From positions 248,001 to 312,000 of the forward strand of contig JAJEHL010000026.1 in NCBI GenBank assembly GCA_022823725.1: 64,000 nucleotides of DNA. Reading direction: 5' to 3'. The notes below the pieces were generated by a model. The model ran no database searches. It was not told the DNA's origin and saw nothing but the letters and a program-made list of their open reading frames with translations. The position numbers and the translations under genes are program-made. This DNA comes from Candidatus Latescibacterota bacterium. Lineage in GTDB: Bacteria; Latescibacterota; UBA2968. Shown in pieces: positions 45,094 through 53,909 of the stretch; within the stretch, counting starts at the first letter, position 1, and each line of letters opens with the position of its first letter.

Positions 45094-46389
45094 TTATGGA
45101 TGCAAAATCCGAATAATCTGCGGCTTTTCTGTCACAGCGGACAAATTCCCAATGCGCGTGATGGCGCGTTGCATCGCAGCTTCGGGAGCATCGTGCGTGA
45201 TCATGATCAGGGGAACCGTGCCACCTTCTGTTTCCGAGCGCCCGTGCTGGATAACGGTTTCTATACTAATATTTTCCCCGGCAAAGAGCGCTGCGACCTG
45301 TGCCAGAACCCCAGGTTTGTCGTAAACGGTAAGCCTACAATAGCTGCCGGTCTGAATATCGCCGGTGGGAACGAGGTCCGCCTCGGGCAGTGGAGCAAGT
45401 GGTGCTCCCGCAGGACCAAGACCGGCTTTGCGCCGCTCGGCAATGGCAACCATGTCGGCGACCACCGCGCTGGCTGTGGGCAATTCACCGGCACCTTTGC
45501 CGTAAAAGACCTGGGCGTCAACCGCACTACCGACAATTTCCACAGCGTTAAATTCATTGCGAATATCGGCCAGGAGTGTATCGTGGGGCACAAATGCGGG
45601 ATGCACGCGCACTTCAATGCGGTTGCCCACCACACAGGCTATGCCGAGCAATTTGATGGTATAGCCGAGCTCGCGGGCAAAATCGATATCTAATGCGGTA
45701 ATATGAGAGATGCCCTCCTTGAGAATATCGCCGGACGAGACGCGCTGGCGGAAAGCGAGACGACAGAGAAGCGCGAGCTTTTGAGCCGCATCCGTGCCGT
45801 CAATATCCATAGTGGGATCGGCTTCGGCAAACCCTTTGTCTTGTGCTTCTTTGAGCATGGGACCAAAGTCCTCTCCCGCTTCTGTCATGCGGGTGAGGAT
45901 GTAGTTGGTCGTGCCGTTGAGGATACCGTAGAGCGATTGGATATTGTTGGCTACCAGACCCTGGCTGAGTGTCTGGATAATGGGAATGCCACCGCATACG
46001 CTGGCTTCAAAGCCGAGTCCAACATTGTTTTGAACCGCTGCCTCAAAGAGGCTGTCGCCGCGTTCGGCAAGAAGGGCTTTGTTCGCCGTAACCACATCTT
46101 TGCCATTTTGAAGCGCCGCGTGGACGAGGTCATAAGCTGCATCGACACCGCCCATCACCTCGACCACAATCTGGATTGCAGGGTCGGCGACCACATCCAT
46201 GGGATTGGTCGTGAAACGGTCAGAAGACAAGTCAATTGCGCGCGGTTTGGACAAATCGCGTACAGCAATTTTGCGAATATCGAGGTCGAGGCCCCGAACG
46301 TGTTTAAATTCATGGTCGCGGTCACTCAAAATACGTGCCACACCACCACCGACAACCCCCATGCCAATCAAGCCAATACCAATCGCCAC
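45094..46389 (-). CDS. hom: homoserine dehydrogenase, 431 aa
   Basis: Reduces aspartate semialdehyde to homoserine with NAD(P)H in threonine and methionine synthesis. The Rossmann motif is GLIGMGVVGGGVARIL. The catalytic segment ANKALLAERGD, the NGTTNYILTRM motif and the EADPTMDIDGTDAAQKLALL block are all present. A C-terminal ACT domain (CRLTVYDKPGVLAQVAALFA, then GGTVPLIMITHDA) indicates allosteric control, probably by threonine. The start is a GTG with gagg five bases upstream. It is convergent with gyrA and divergent from the alcohol dehydrogenase. Confidence 0.95.
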   Translation of the reverse strand: MAIGIGLIGMGVVGGGVARILSDRDHEFKHVRGLDLDIRKIAVRDLSKPRAIDLSSDRFTTNPMDVVADPAIQIVVEVMGGVDAAYDLVHAALQNGKDVVTANKALLAERGDSLFEAAVQNNVGLGFEASVCGGIPIIQTLSQGLVANNIQSLYGILNGTTNYILTRMTEAGEDFGPMLKEAQDKGFAEADPTMDIDGTDAAQKLALLCRLAFRQRVSSGDILKEGISHITALDIDFARELGYTIKLLGIACVVGNRIEVRVHPAFVPHDTLLADIRNEFNAVEIVGSAVDAQVFYGKGAGELPTASAVVADMVAIAERRKAGLGPAGAPLAPLPEADLVPTGDIQTGSYCRLTVYDKPGVLAQVAALFAGENISIETVIQHGRSETEGGTVPLIMITHDAPEAAMQRAITRIGNLSAVTEKPQIIRILHP

Positions 46390-46487
46390 TTTTGCCTCAT
46401 AAGGTTAGAGATGAAAATTGTTGCGTTTTTCTTTATACTGTTAAAGTGTATCCTAAGGGCTTTCTCTTGTCAAGAAAAGGATTCGAT

Positions 46488-47570
46488 ATGGGTGATTTAC
46501 CAAAAACAATGCCCGTAGTAATGTGCCGCGCGCCCGAAGATTATCGCCTGGAAGAATACGCAGTGCCCCAGATAGAGGCGGGCGAGGTCCTGATTCGCGT
46601 GCAGTCGGTCGGTATATGTGCAAGCGATTTGAAGTGCTATCTGGGCGCACCCATGTTCTGGGGCGATACCCTCCGCGAGGGCTATTGCCAGGCACCGATT
46701 ATTCCCGGGCACGAATTTGTAGGAGAGGTCGTTGCACTCGGCGACGGTGCCGGAGACAAATATGGGTTGGCGATTGGCGACCTCGCCGTATCGGAGCAAA
46801 TTGTGCCCTGTGGCACATGTCGTTATTGCTTGCGCGGGCAATACTGGATGTGCATGGTACACGATATTTACGGCTTTCGCCAGGCCACGTTTGGCGCAAT
46901 GGCCCAATATTGCAGATTGCCTGCCAAAGCCTTGAATTATCGCGTGCCAAAATCCATTCCCATCTCGCATGCAGCGTATGTAGAACCCCTCGCCTGTGCG
47001 ATTCACGCGGTCGAACGCGGCAATATCCAGTTAAATGACACCGTCGTCATTGCCGGTGCGGGACCATTGGGCCTGGGTATGGTCGCTGCGGCGCGAATGA
47101 AGAATCCCGCATTATTGATCGCATTGGATTTAGATGATAGACGGTTGGAAATAGCCAGAGCGTGTGGGGCGGATTTGGGATTAAATCCAAACGCGGTGGA
47201 TGTGATTGACGAAGTCCGTAAATTGACAGAGGGTTATGGTTGCGATGTGTACATCGAGGCAACCGGGCATCCCGCGGCAGTGGAACAGGGACTGCTTATG
47301 ATCTGCAAACTCGGCACATTTGTCGAGTTCAGTGTGATGCGCGAGCCCGTAACAACGGATTGGACGATTATTGGAGACACAAAAGAACTCAATATTCACG
47401 GCGCACATTTGAGTCCGCATTGTTATCCCATTGCCATTCGAATGCTGGAACAGGAACTCCTCCCAATGGACCAGATCGTAACCCATCAATTGCCTCTTGA
47501 GGATTTTCACAAAGGCATTGACCTCGTCGCAGATGGAACGCAGTCCGTAAAGGTGACGTTGAGACCATAG
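46488..47570 (+). CDS. zinc-dependent medium-chain alcohol/polyol dehydrogenase, 360 aa
   Basis: MDR-family enzyme of the threonine/sorbitol dehydrogenase branch. The catalytic zinc ligands are in GICASDLKCY and GHEFVGEV, and the structural zinc lobe is CGTCRYCLRGQYWMC. The NAD-binding fold is VVIAGAGPLGLGMVAA. It oxidises a secondary alcohol, probably a polyol or sugar acid. It opens a plus-strand cluster with an SDR, a cupin, sulfatases and oxidoreductases. The start was taken at the ATG after aaaagg; 51 open codons upstream overlap the promoter region shared with homoserine dehydrogenase. Confidence 0.92.
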   Translation: MGDLPKTMPVVMCRAPEDYRLEEYAVPQIEAGEVLIRVQSVGICASDLKCYLGAPMFWGDTLREGYCQAPIIPGHEFVGEVVALGDGAGDKYGLAIGDLAVSEQIVPCGTCRYCLRGQYWMCMVHDIYGFRQATFGAMAQYCRLPAKALNYRVPKSIPISHAAYVEPLACAIHAVERGNIQLNDTVVIAGAGPLGLGMVAAARMKNPALLIALDLDDRRLEIARACGADLGLNPNAVDVIDEVRKLTEGYGCDVYIEATGHPAAVEQGLLMICKLGTFVEFSVMREPVTTDWTIIGDTKELNIHGAHLSPHCYPIAIRMLEQELLPMDQIVTHQLPLEDFHKGIDLVADGTQSVKVTLRP

Positions 47571-47589
47571 ATGACCACTGGAGAACAAC

Positions 47590-48369
47590 ATGTCAGAAAT
47601 ATATGTAATGGATTTATTTCGATTGGACGGGAAGGTCGCCTTGATCACCGGAGGATCCAAAGGACTGGGCGCATCAATGGCGATGGGATTGGCGCAGGCC
47701 GGTGCAAAAACCGTCATTTGTTCGCGCACGCAGGCAGATTGTGACCGCGTGGCCGCAGAGATCGCAGAAGAAACACGGCAAGAAAGTCTCGGTATCGCGG
47801 GAGATGTAACCCGTGAAAAAGACGTGGATCGGGTATTTGATACCGTTGTCGAGAAATACGGGAAACTGGACGTGTTGATCAACAGCGCGGGGATTAATAT
47901 TCGGCATCCCGTAGAGGATTTTCCACTCGATGAGTTTAAGCAAGTGATCGATATCAATCTAACAGGTGTATGGTTGTGTTGCCGAGCGGCTGCCCGGGTA
48001 ATGAAGCCCCAGGGATCGGGTTCAGTGGTAAACATCGCGTCGGCATTAAGCGGCGTGGGATTAAGAGAGCGCTCGGCTTATTGCTCGTCAAAAGCGGGAT
48101 TAATCGGAATGACAAAAACGATGGCTCTGGAATGGGCAGAGTCCAATGTGCGCTGCAATGCGTTGTGTCCCGGACCCTTTTTGACCGAGATCAATGTACC
48201 GCTTCTAAAGACACCCGAGAAGGTGAAGTCATTGTTAGAATTGACAGCATTAAATCGCTGGGCCGAGTTGCACGAAATTCGTGGCGCAGCGCTATTCCTG
48301 GCGAGCGATGCATCCAGCTTTATGACGGGAGCATCGCTATACGTGGATGGCGGATGGAACGCCCAATAA
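47590..48369 (+). CDS. short-chain dehydrogenase/reductase (SDR), 259 aa
   Basis: Classical SDR: cofactor motif TGGSKGLGASM near residue 20, NSAG near residue 98, and the catalytic Ser and Tyr-x3-Lys in SALSGVGLRERSAYCSSK. A C-terminal CPGPFLTEIN and YVDGGWNAQ are typical. The resemblance is to gluconate 5-dehydrogenase and 2-deoxy-gluconate 3-dehydrogenase. A ggag ribosome site begins it 19 bases after the zinc dehydrogenase. Together they could oxidise the sugar acid released by the cluster's hydrolases. Confidence 0.93.
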   Translation: MSEIYVMDLFRLDGKVALITGGSKGLGASMAMGLAQAGAKTVICSRTQADCDRVAAEIAEETRQESLGIAGDVTREKDVDRVFDTVVEKYGKLDVLINSAGINIRHPVEDFPLDEFKQVIDINLTGVWLCCRAAARVMKPQGSGSVVNIASALSGVGLRERSAYCSSKAGLIGMTKTMALEWAESNVRCNALCPGPFLTEINVPLLKTPEKVKSLLELTALNRWAELHEIRGAALFLASDASSFMTGASLYVDGGWNAQ

Positions 48370-48394
48370 ATCATCAAAGTGAAGGAAAATCACA

Positions 48395-48853
48395 GTGATA
48401 GAAAAAATCAACGAATCGGAAATAGAGGAAAAAACGCGCCAATCGCGCACGGGCAAATACGGTTTGCATCGCAAGGATATTTCCGGAGCATTGGAAACCA
48501 CGGGACAACCATTTGAGGTCGAATGGGTGCGATTGTCCCCGGGAAAGATAAATTTTCCATGCCATGCACACCAGGTACAATGGGAATTTTATATCGTGCT
48601 CCACGGCCAAGGCACCGTGCGCCGCAATGATCACACATTTGAAGTCGGAGCAGGCGATGCATTTGTTCAGCCACCCGGTACCGCGCATCAGATACACAAT
48701 ACAAGTGCGACAGAAGATCTAATTTATTACGTCATAGCCGACAATCCCGTGAGCGACCCGGTCTATTATCCCGACTCGGATAAATGGGCAATTCGTCCAC
48801 CGGGGAAATTGGGACGCCTGACCGAGGCGGAATATTACGATGGGGAAGAATAG
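48395..48853 (+). CDS. cupin-domain protein, 152 aa
   Basis: Single cupin barrel: the metal-binding motif 1 is CHAHQVQWEFYIVLHGQGTV and motif 2 is GDAFVQPPGTAHQIHN, with histidines, a glutamate and a later histidine as usual ligands. Such proteins are sugar isomerases, dioxygenases or binding proteins; here an isomerase or epimerase of a sugar derivative is plausible. The start is a GTG with aaggaaa upstream. It is co-directional with the SDR and the sulfatase that follow it closely. Confidence 0.85.
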   Translation: MIEKINESEIEEKTRQSRTGKYGLHRKDISGALETTGQPFEVEWVRLSPGKINFPCHAHQVQWEFYIVLHGQGTVRRNDHTFEVGAGDAFVQPPGTAHQIHNTSATEDLIYYVIADNPVSDPVYYPDSDKWAIRPPGKLGRLTEAEYYDGEE

Positions 48854-48871
48854 GAAACAAGAAAGGACGAT

Positions 48872-50284
48872 ATGAACAGACCAAATTTTATGTTGATAAC
48901 AGCAGATGACATGAACTGGGATGCGGTGGGAGCATTTGGTTGTCCAACAGCGGGGACAACGCCGAATATTGACCGATTGGCCGCGGGGGGATTGCGATTT
49001 AACCACGGCCATGTGACGATAGCAGTATGCCAACCGAGCCGCTCGGCACTGATGACCGGGCGCTATCCGCATCTCAGCGGAGGCGAGGGCTTTTATCATT
49101 TGCGACACGAAGGCGTCCCCATACTACCCGATATTTTGCGCGGTGAAGGCTATGATGTGGGCATTTTGGGCAAAGTGACGCACTCGACGCCATACGCGGC
49201 ATTTCAATGGGACATGGCGCATGATCAAGTCGATTTGGGACAGGGACGCAATCCCGAAGTGTATTATCAGCATGCAAAAAGCTTTGTTCAGGATGCCGTA
49301 GATGCTGATCGACCATTTTTCCTCATGGCAAACTCCCACGATCCGCATCGCCCGTTTTACGGCAATGACAAACCCGAATGGTACAGCGAACTCGATCCGC
49401 CAGCGGTGCCACCCTCGCGCACATTTGACCCAGAAGAAGTGGTCATTCCCGAATTCTTGCCCGATATACCGGATGTGCGTCTGGAAATTGCCGAGTATTA
49501 CAACTCTGTTCGCCGCTGTGATGATACTGTGGGACGATTGCTCGATGTGTTGGACGAAGCGGACGTGGCAAAGAACACCCTCGTGATGTTTTTATCTGAT
49601 AACGGCATGGCATTTCCCTTCGCAAAGACAAATTGTTATCTAAACAGCACGCGCACGCCCTTTTTGGCGCGATGGCCCGCGGTCATACAAGACGGGCGCG
49701 TAGATACCGAGCATTTTATTTCTGGGGTAGATTATTTGCCTACGGTGCTGGATGCGATTGGCGTGGATATTCCGGACGGCGTCAATGGCACATCGCGTTT
49801 ACCGGTATTGCGGGGTAAAAAACAGGATGGATGCGAGCGTGTATTCACGCAATTTCACCAGACTTCGGGACGGCGTAATTACCCGATGCGATGTGTGCAA
49901 AATACGCGATTCGGCTATATCTTCAACCCCTGGTCCGATGGTGAACGAGAATTTCGAAACGAGTCCCAGAGCGGTCGGTCCTGGCAGGCGATGAAAGAAG
50001 CAGAAGCCAACGACCCGGAATTGGCTGCGCGAAACCATTTGTTTTCTTATCGCGTACTCGAAGAATTTTACGATTTTGAGAACGACCCCAATGCGCTGAA
50101 CAACCTGATTGATGACCCCAACTATGCCGATGAAATTCAGGACTTGAGAAACGCACTTGAAGAATGGATGGTAGAAACAAACGATCCGGCGCACGAAGCA
50201 TTTCGCGGTCGTGCATCCCGTCAGGCACTTGACGATTTGATGGATCACCTCGCGGACACAATTGGAAAACGTCCCAATGAGTAA
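48872..50284 (+). CDS. formylglycine-type sulfatase, 470 aa
   Basis: Sulfatase with calcium ligands in ITADDMNWD, formylglycine site Cys53 in CQPSRSALMTGRYPH, and the metal site FLSDNGMAFPFAK near residue 233. ANSHDPHRPF near residue 152 is typical of the iduronate/heparan sulfatase-like branch. No signal peptide is present (PNFMLIT starts at residue 4). A gaaagga ribosome site lies 18 bases after the cupin. A 96-residue protein follows immediately. Confidence 0.95.
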   Translation: MNRPNFMLITADDMNWDAVGAFGCPTAGTTPNIDRLAAGGLRFNHGHVTIAVCQPSRSALMTGRYPHLSGGEGFYHLRHEGVPILPDILRGEGYDVGILGKVTHSTPYAAFQWDMAHDQVDLGQGRNPEVYYQHAKSFVQDAVDADRPFFLMANSHDPHRPFYGNDKPEWYSELDPPAVPPSRTFDPEEVVIPEFLPDIPDVRLEIAEYYNSVRRCDDTVGRLLDVLDEADVAKNTLVMFLSDNGMAFPFAKTNCYLNSTRTPFLARWPAVIQDGRVDTEHFISGVDYLPTVLDAIGVDIPDGVNGTSRLPVLRGKKQDGCERVFTQFHQTSGRRNYPMRCVQNTRFGYIFNPWSDGEREFRNESQSGRSWQAMKEAEANDPELAARNHLFSYRVLEEFYDFENDPNALNNLIDDPNYADEIQDLRNALEEWMVETNDPAHEAFRGRASRQALDDLMDHLADTIGKRPNE

Positions 50285-50299
50285 GAGGAGGCTTTAGTC

Positions 50300-50590
50300 A
50301 TGCAAACTGATAAACTCGCAGAAACTGTTGTGGAGCAGGACTGGAAATACGGCGACATGCTCCGAGAATTGGGCACTTATTTTTTTCGGAATCCGAAACG
50401 GTTCAAATTTGCGTTAAACCGCATGTCCCACAGACTCGATACCCGTGAATTTGAGCAGTTGCAAAAATTGAGTCGAGAACGAAAGATCGAAAATCTCGGG
50501 ATATTTGAAGATCGGTTTGAGGAAATATGCTGGGCAAAAGACCCCTCAGAAAAACGCGAACTGGTGCGGCGAATGTTGCGGCACATGTAA
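50300..50590 (+). CDS. hypothetical small helical protein between sulfatases, 96 aa
   Basis: A basic helical protein (DWKYGDMLRELGTYFFRNP, EFEQLQKLSRERKIENLG, DPSEKRELVRRMLRHM) with no recognisable domain, signal or membrane segment. An agaggagg ribosome site and tight spacing (15 bases on each side) put it in the sulfatase operon. It may be an accessory factor for its neighbours, but nothing in the sequence shows how. Confidence 0.75.
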   Translation: MQTDKLAETVVEQDWKYGDMLRELGTYFFRNPKRFKFALNRMSHRLDTREFEQLQKLSRERKIENLGIFEDRFEEICWAKDPSEKRELVRRMLRHM

Positions 50591-50604
50591 TATAAGGAGA
50601 TGAA

Positions 50605-51882
50605 ATGGCACAGTTGCCAAATATCTTGGTAATCCTGGGCGATGATCACGGTTACGGCGATATCTCAGCGCATCAGGGACCGCATATTCAAACGCCGAAT
50701 ATCGATCGCATTGCTGAAAACGGCATTCGCATGACACAATTCTACGCAAATTCCTCGGTATGCTCCCCCAGTCGCGCAGCATTGATGACGGGACGGTATC
50801 CAGATCGGGTTGGCGTGCCTGGCGTGATTCGCACATATCCCGAGAGCAACTGGGGATATTTCAGTCGCGATGCCATAACACTGCCGTCAATGCTCAAACA
50901 AAAAGACTATCACACGTCAATTATTGGAAAATGGCACCTGGGCCTCGAACCAGAAAACCATCCGTGCAAGCGCGGATTTGATCATTTCCACGGTTTTCTG
51001 GGCGACATGATGGACGATTATTACACGCACTTGCGGCACGACCAGAATTACATGCGGAAAGACCTTGAGGTAATTGATCCGCGTGGACACGCGACGGATT
51101 TGTTTACAGAATGGGCGATAGAAGTGGTTCGAGGACACGCGCATTCGTCACAGCCGTTCTTCCTTTATCTGGCTTATAATGCGCCGCACACACCCATTCA
51201 ACCGCCTGAAGATTGGATAGAACGGGTGCGCCAGCGCGAGCCTGATGCCTCGCCCGAACGGGTAAAATACATCGCGCTGGTCGAACACATGGATGCGGGC
51301 ATAGGTCGGGTCCTGGACGCGCTCGAGAACACCGGACAACTCGCCAATACGCTCGTGATCTACACATCGGACAATGGCGGACAGTTAAATGTGGGCGCGA
51401 CCAACGGTGCGTTAAAAGGCGGAAAAGGACAGATGTATGAAGGCGGCATTCGGGTACCCGCCTGTGCAATGTGGGCAGATGGAATCGAAAAGGGCTATGT
51501 ATGTGATAACGTTGCCATGCTCATGGACCTGTTCCCCACAGCCTGCGATATAGCAGGTATATCAGTCAACCATCTGATTGAGGGCCAGTCTATTTTGCCT
51601 ACGCTGAGAGGAGAAAACCAGAATTTTTCTGATCGCGCGATGTACTGGGTTCGAAAAGACGGGGGCCACTCCTTTCTCGGACTAAACCAACACGCTGTTC
51701 GACGCGGCAACATCAAATTGCTGCACAACAGTCCTTTTGAACCACTGGAACTTTACGATCTGGGCGATGATCCTCAAGAGGCATCGGATCAGGCAAAAAC
51801 ACAAAAAGACACATTTCGGGAAATGGGCGAGTTGTTGCAGGCGGAAATGCAGCAAAATGGCAGTGTGCCCTGGCAAGCATAG
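50605..51882 (+). CDS. formylglycine-type sulfatase, 425 aa
   Basis: Compact sulfatase: ILGDDHGYGDIS calcium ligands, formylglycine site Cys53 in CSPSRAALMTGRYPDR, GKWHLG near residue 110, SDNGGQLNVGATNG near residue 255, and the C-terminal LYDLGDDPQEASDQA. The GYGD and SDNGG features fit the arylsulfatase A/GALNS group. No signal peptide. A taaggag ribosome site. The hydroxyacid dehydrogenase follows after 12 bases. Confidence 0.95.
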   Translation: MAQLPNILVILGDDHGYGDISAHQGPHIQTPNIDRIAENGIRMTQFYANSSVCSPSRAALMTGRYPDRVGVPGVIRTYPESNWGYFSRDAITLPSMLKQKDYHTSIIGKWHLGLEPENHPCKRGFDHFHGFLGDMMDDYYTHLRHDQNYMRKDLEVIDPRGHATDLFTEWAIEVVRGHAHSSQPFFLYLAYNAPHTPIQPPEDWIERVRQREPDASPERVKYIALVEHMDAGIGRVLDALENTGQLANTLVIYTSDNGGQLNVGATNGALKGGKGQMYEGGIRVPACAMWADGIEKGYVCDNVAMLMDLFPTACDIAGISVNHLIEGQSILPTLRGENQNFSDRAMYWVRKDGGHSFLGLNQHAVRRGNIKLLHNSPFEPLELYDLGDDPQEASDQAKTQKDTFREMGELLQAEMQQNGSVPWQA

Positions 51883-51894
51883 AAGGAGATCCAA

Positions 51895-52866
51895 ATGGCA
51901 ATAAAAATGGTATTGCAGCGGGCGTTGGAAGATGAATACATGCAGCAAATCCGCGACCTGGGCGTAGAAACTGTGGTCGTGAAGTCCGAAAAGGACATAC
52001 TGTCCGCGATTGAAGATGCAGATGCGTATTTTGGCGGTATGACGCCGCAGATTTTGAAGGCGGCAAAAAAACTGCGATGGGTGCAGGCGACGAGTGCCGG
52101 ACTGGATGGATATTATTTCCCCGAGCTGCGGAAAAGTGATTTAACCGTGACAAATATTCGCGGGATATACAGCGATGTGATTGCCGACCACGTCTTTTCA
52201 ATGGTCATGGCATTTGCGCGCGGATTGCACTACTATATTCGCAACCAGTCCCAGAACAAATGGGAAAAAGGCGCACCAGTCATCCATCTTGCGGGAACGA
52301 CATTGGGCGTAGTTGGATTGGGAGGCATTGGATTAGCCGTTGCCGAGCGAGGCCCGGTATTTGGCATGCGCGTGGTGGGGATGGATCCCGCACCAAAGGG
52401 AAAACCCGATTTTATCGCGCGTATTTATTCCCCAGATGAACTTGCGGATATGGTCGCGGAGTCCGATTTTGTGGTAATTTGCGTACCGCATACAGCCCAG
52501 ACCGAAGGATTATTCGGCGTGGATATGTTTCGCGCAATGAAAAACACGGGAATACTAATCAATATCGGCCGCGGCAAAGTCGTCCAATTGCACGCACTGA
52601 CCAGCGCATTGCAATCCGGGCAGATCAGTGGTGCAGGTCTCGATGTGTATGAAGAGGAACCCCTGCCGCAAGATCACGCCCTGTGGTCCATGGAAAATGT
52701 GATTTTGACGCCGCATGTGGCGGGCATTTCGCCCGAAATTGACAAGCGCAGAAAGGCATTAATCGTAGAAAATGTCCGTCGCTTCTGCGCCGGAGAGCCC
52801 CTGTTGAATGTGGTGGATAATCAAATGGGGTATGTGGTAGATGCAACGTCGATTTACACAACGTAG
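51895..52866 (+). CDS. D-2-hydroxyacid dehydrogenase family protein, 323 aa
   Basis: NAD(P)-dependent dehydrogenase of the phosphoglycerate/glyoxylate reductase family. The cofactor motif is VVGLGGIGLAVAERG near residue 143. The catalytic arginine is in INIGRGKVV, the glutamate in DVYEEEPLP, and the histidine in TPHVAG. The N-terminal domain (AYFGGMTPQILKAAKKLRWVQ) is the usual substrate part. The enzyme interconverts a 2-oxo acid and a D-2-hydroxy acid. An aaggagat ribosome site makes it part of the sulfatase operon. Confidence 0.93.
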   Translation: MAIKMVLQRALEDEYMQQIRDLGVETVVVKSEKDILSAIEDADAYFGGMTPQILKAAKKLRWVQATSAGLDGYYFPELRKSDLTVTNIRGIYSDVIADHVFSMVMAFARGLHYYIRNQSQNKWEKGAPVIHLAGTTLGVVGLGGIGLAVAERGPVFGMRVVGMDPAPKGKPDFIARIYSPDELADMVAESDFVVICVPHTAQTEGLFGVDMFRAMKNTGILINIGRGKVVQLHALTSALQSGQISGAGLDVYEEEPLPQDHALWSMENVILTPHVAGISPEIDKRRKALIVENVRRFCAGEPLLNVVDNQMGYVVDATSIYTT

Positions 52867-52901
52867 GCAGAGTTATTTTTAACGTCTATCAGGAGAGAAA
52901 A

Positions 52902-53909
52902 ATGGCGAGTTTTAAAGCTGGTGTTATTGGTTGTGGGGGGCGTGGGAAAGCGCACGCACGCGGGTGGACCGCATCAGATGATGTGGCTCTCGTAGCGTGC
53001 TCCGATCCGTTTGAGGCACCGCGTTTGGCATACATGGAAGAATTTGGTGTTGAAAATGGCTACGAAGACTACCGCGACATGCTGGAGAAAGAAGACCTGG
53101 ATTTTGTCAGCGTATGCACCTGGACCGGACTGCATCACGATATGATTGTAGATGCGGCGGGCAGTGGGATTCAGGCGATTCACGCCGAAAAGCCCATGGC
53201 ACCGACCTGGGGAGAAGCAAAATCGCTGTATCAGGCATGCGTAGATAACGACGTGGTCATTACATTTTGTCATCAGAGGCGGTTTGCCGGGCAATTCATA
53301 AAGGCAAAGGAGATTGCAAAATCTGGCGCCATTGGCGAACTGCGGCGTTTTGAGGGCAATTGCCCAAACATGTTCGATTGGGGCACGCACTGGTTCGATA
53401 TGTTTTTCTTTTACAATGACGATGAACCCGCCGAGTGGGTAATCGGGCAAATCGATGCAGAAGGTGGGCGAGAGGTATTTGGAACGCCCGTGGAAGGCAG
53501 CGGAATTTCCTGGATTCGGTATCAAAATGGGCGAGAGGGATTGTTGGCAACCGGTGGAACCGGGATGCAGAATGCCCAGAATCGGTTGGTAGGGAGCGAC
53601 GGGATCATTGAGATAGGAGGCCGCAATGCTCCCCCTCTCCGCGCTGTATCGGGCACCCGGGAGATAGATGTAGATCTCAGCGGCATGGTAAGTCAGCGCG
53701 ATGCGACAACCGTTTCCGTGCTGGACCTCGTCGATGCCATAAAAAACGGACGCGAACCCGAACTTTCAGGGCGCAAAGCACTGCAAGCAACAGAATTGAT
53801 TTTTGCAACTTATGAGTCGAGCCGTCGTCGAGGCAAGGTTGAATTACCACTAACTGTAGATGATTCGGCACTGTTGAGCATGCTGGAAGATGGCACGGTT
53901 AAATTATGA
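52902..53909 (+). CDS. Gfo/Idh/MocA family NAD(P)-dependent oxidoreductase, 335 aa
   Basis: Rossmann fold GVIGCGGRGKAHARGW at about residues 7-22, the ACSDP turn, and the catalytic lysine in AEKPMAPTW near residue 98. The C-terminal domain includes NMFDWGTHWFDMFFF, where the histidine is the usual catalytic residue. It probably oxidises a sugar or polyol intermediate. A caggaga ribosome site is present, and the stop overlaps the sialidase-like start by four bases. Confidence 0.93.
   Translation: MASFKAGVIGCGGRGKAHARGWTASDDVALVACSDPFEAPRLAYMEEFGVENGYEDYRDMLEKEDLDFVSVCTWTGLHHDMIVDAAGSGIQAIHAEKPMAPTWGEAKSLYQACVDNDVVITFCHQRRFAGQFIKAKEIAKSGAIGELRRFEGNCPNMFDWGTHWFDMFFFYNDDEPAEWVIGQIDAEGGREVFGTPVEGSGISWIRYQNGREGLLATGGTGMQNAQNRLVGSDGIIEIGGRNAPPLRAVSGTREIDVDLSGMVSQRDATTVSVLDLVDAIKNGREPELSGRKALQATELIFATYESSRRRGKVELPLTVDDSALLSMLEDGTVKL

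Noticed and set aside
45703-46518. 271-residue plus-strand frame opposite homoserine dehydrogenase
   Set aside because: It is a shadow frame of a certain gene; the protein is low in structure-like pattern and runs past the start of that gene into the next promoter region.
47181-48035. 284-residue minus-strand frame opposite two dehydrogenases
   Set aside because: It spans two well-supported genes on the other strand and shows no motif.
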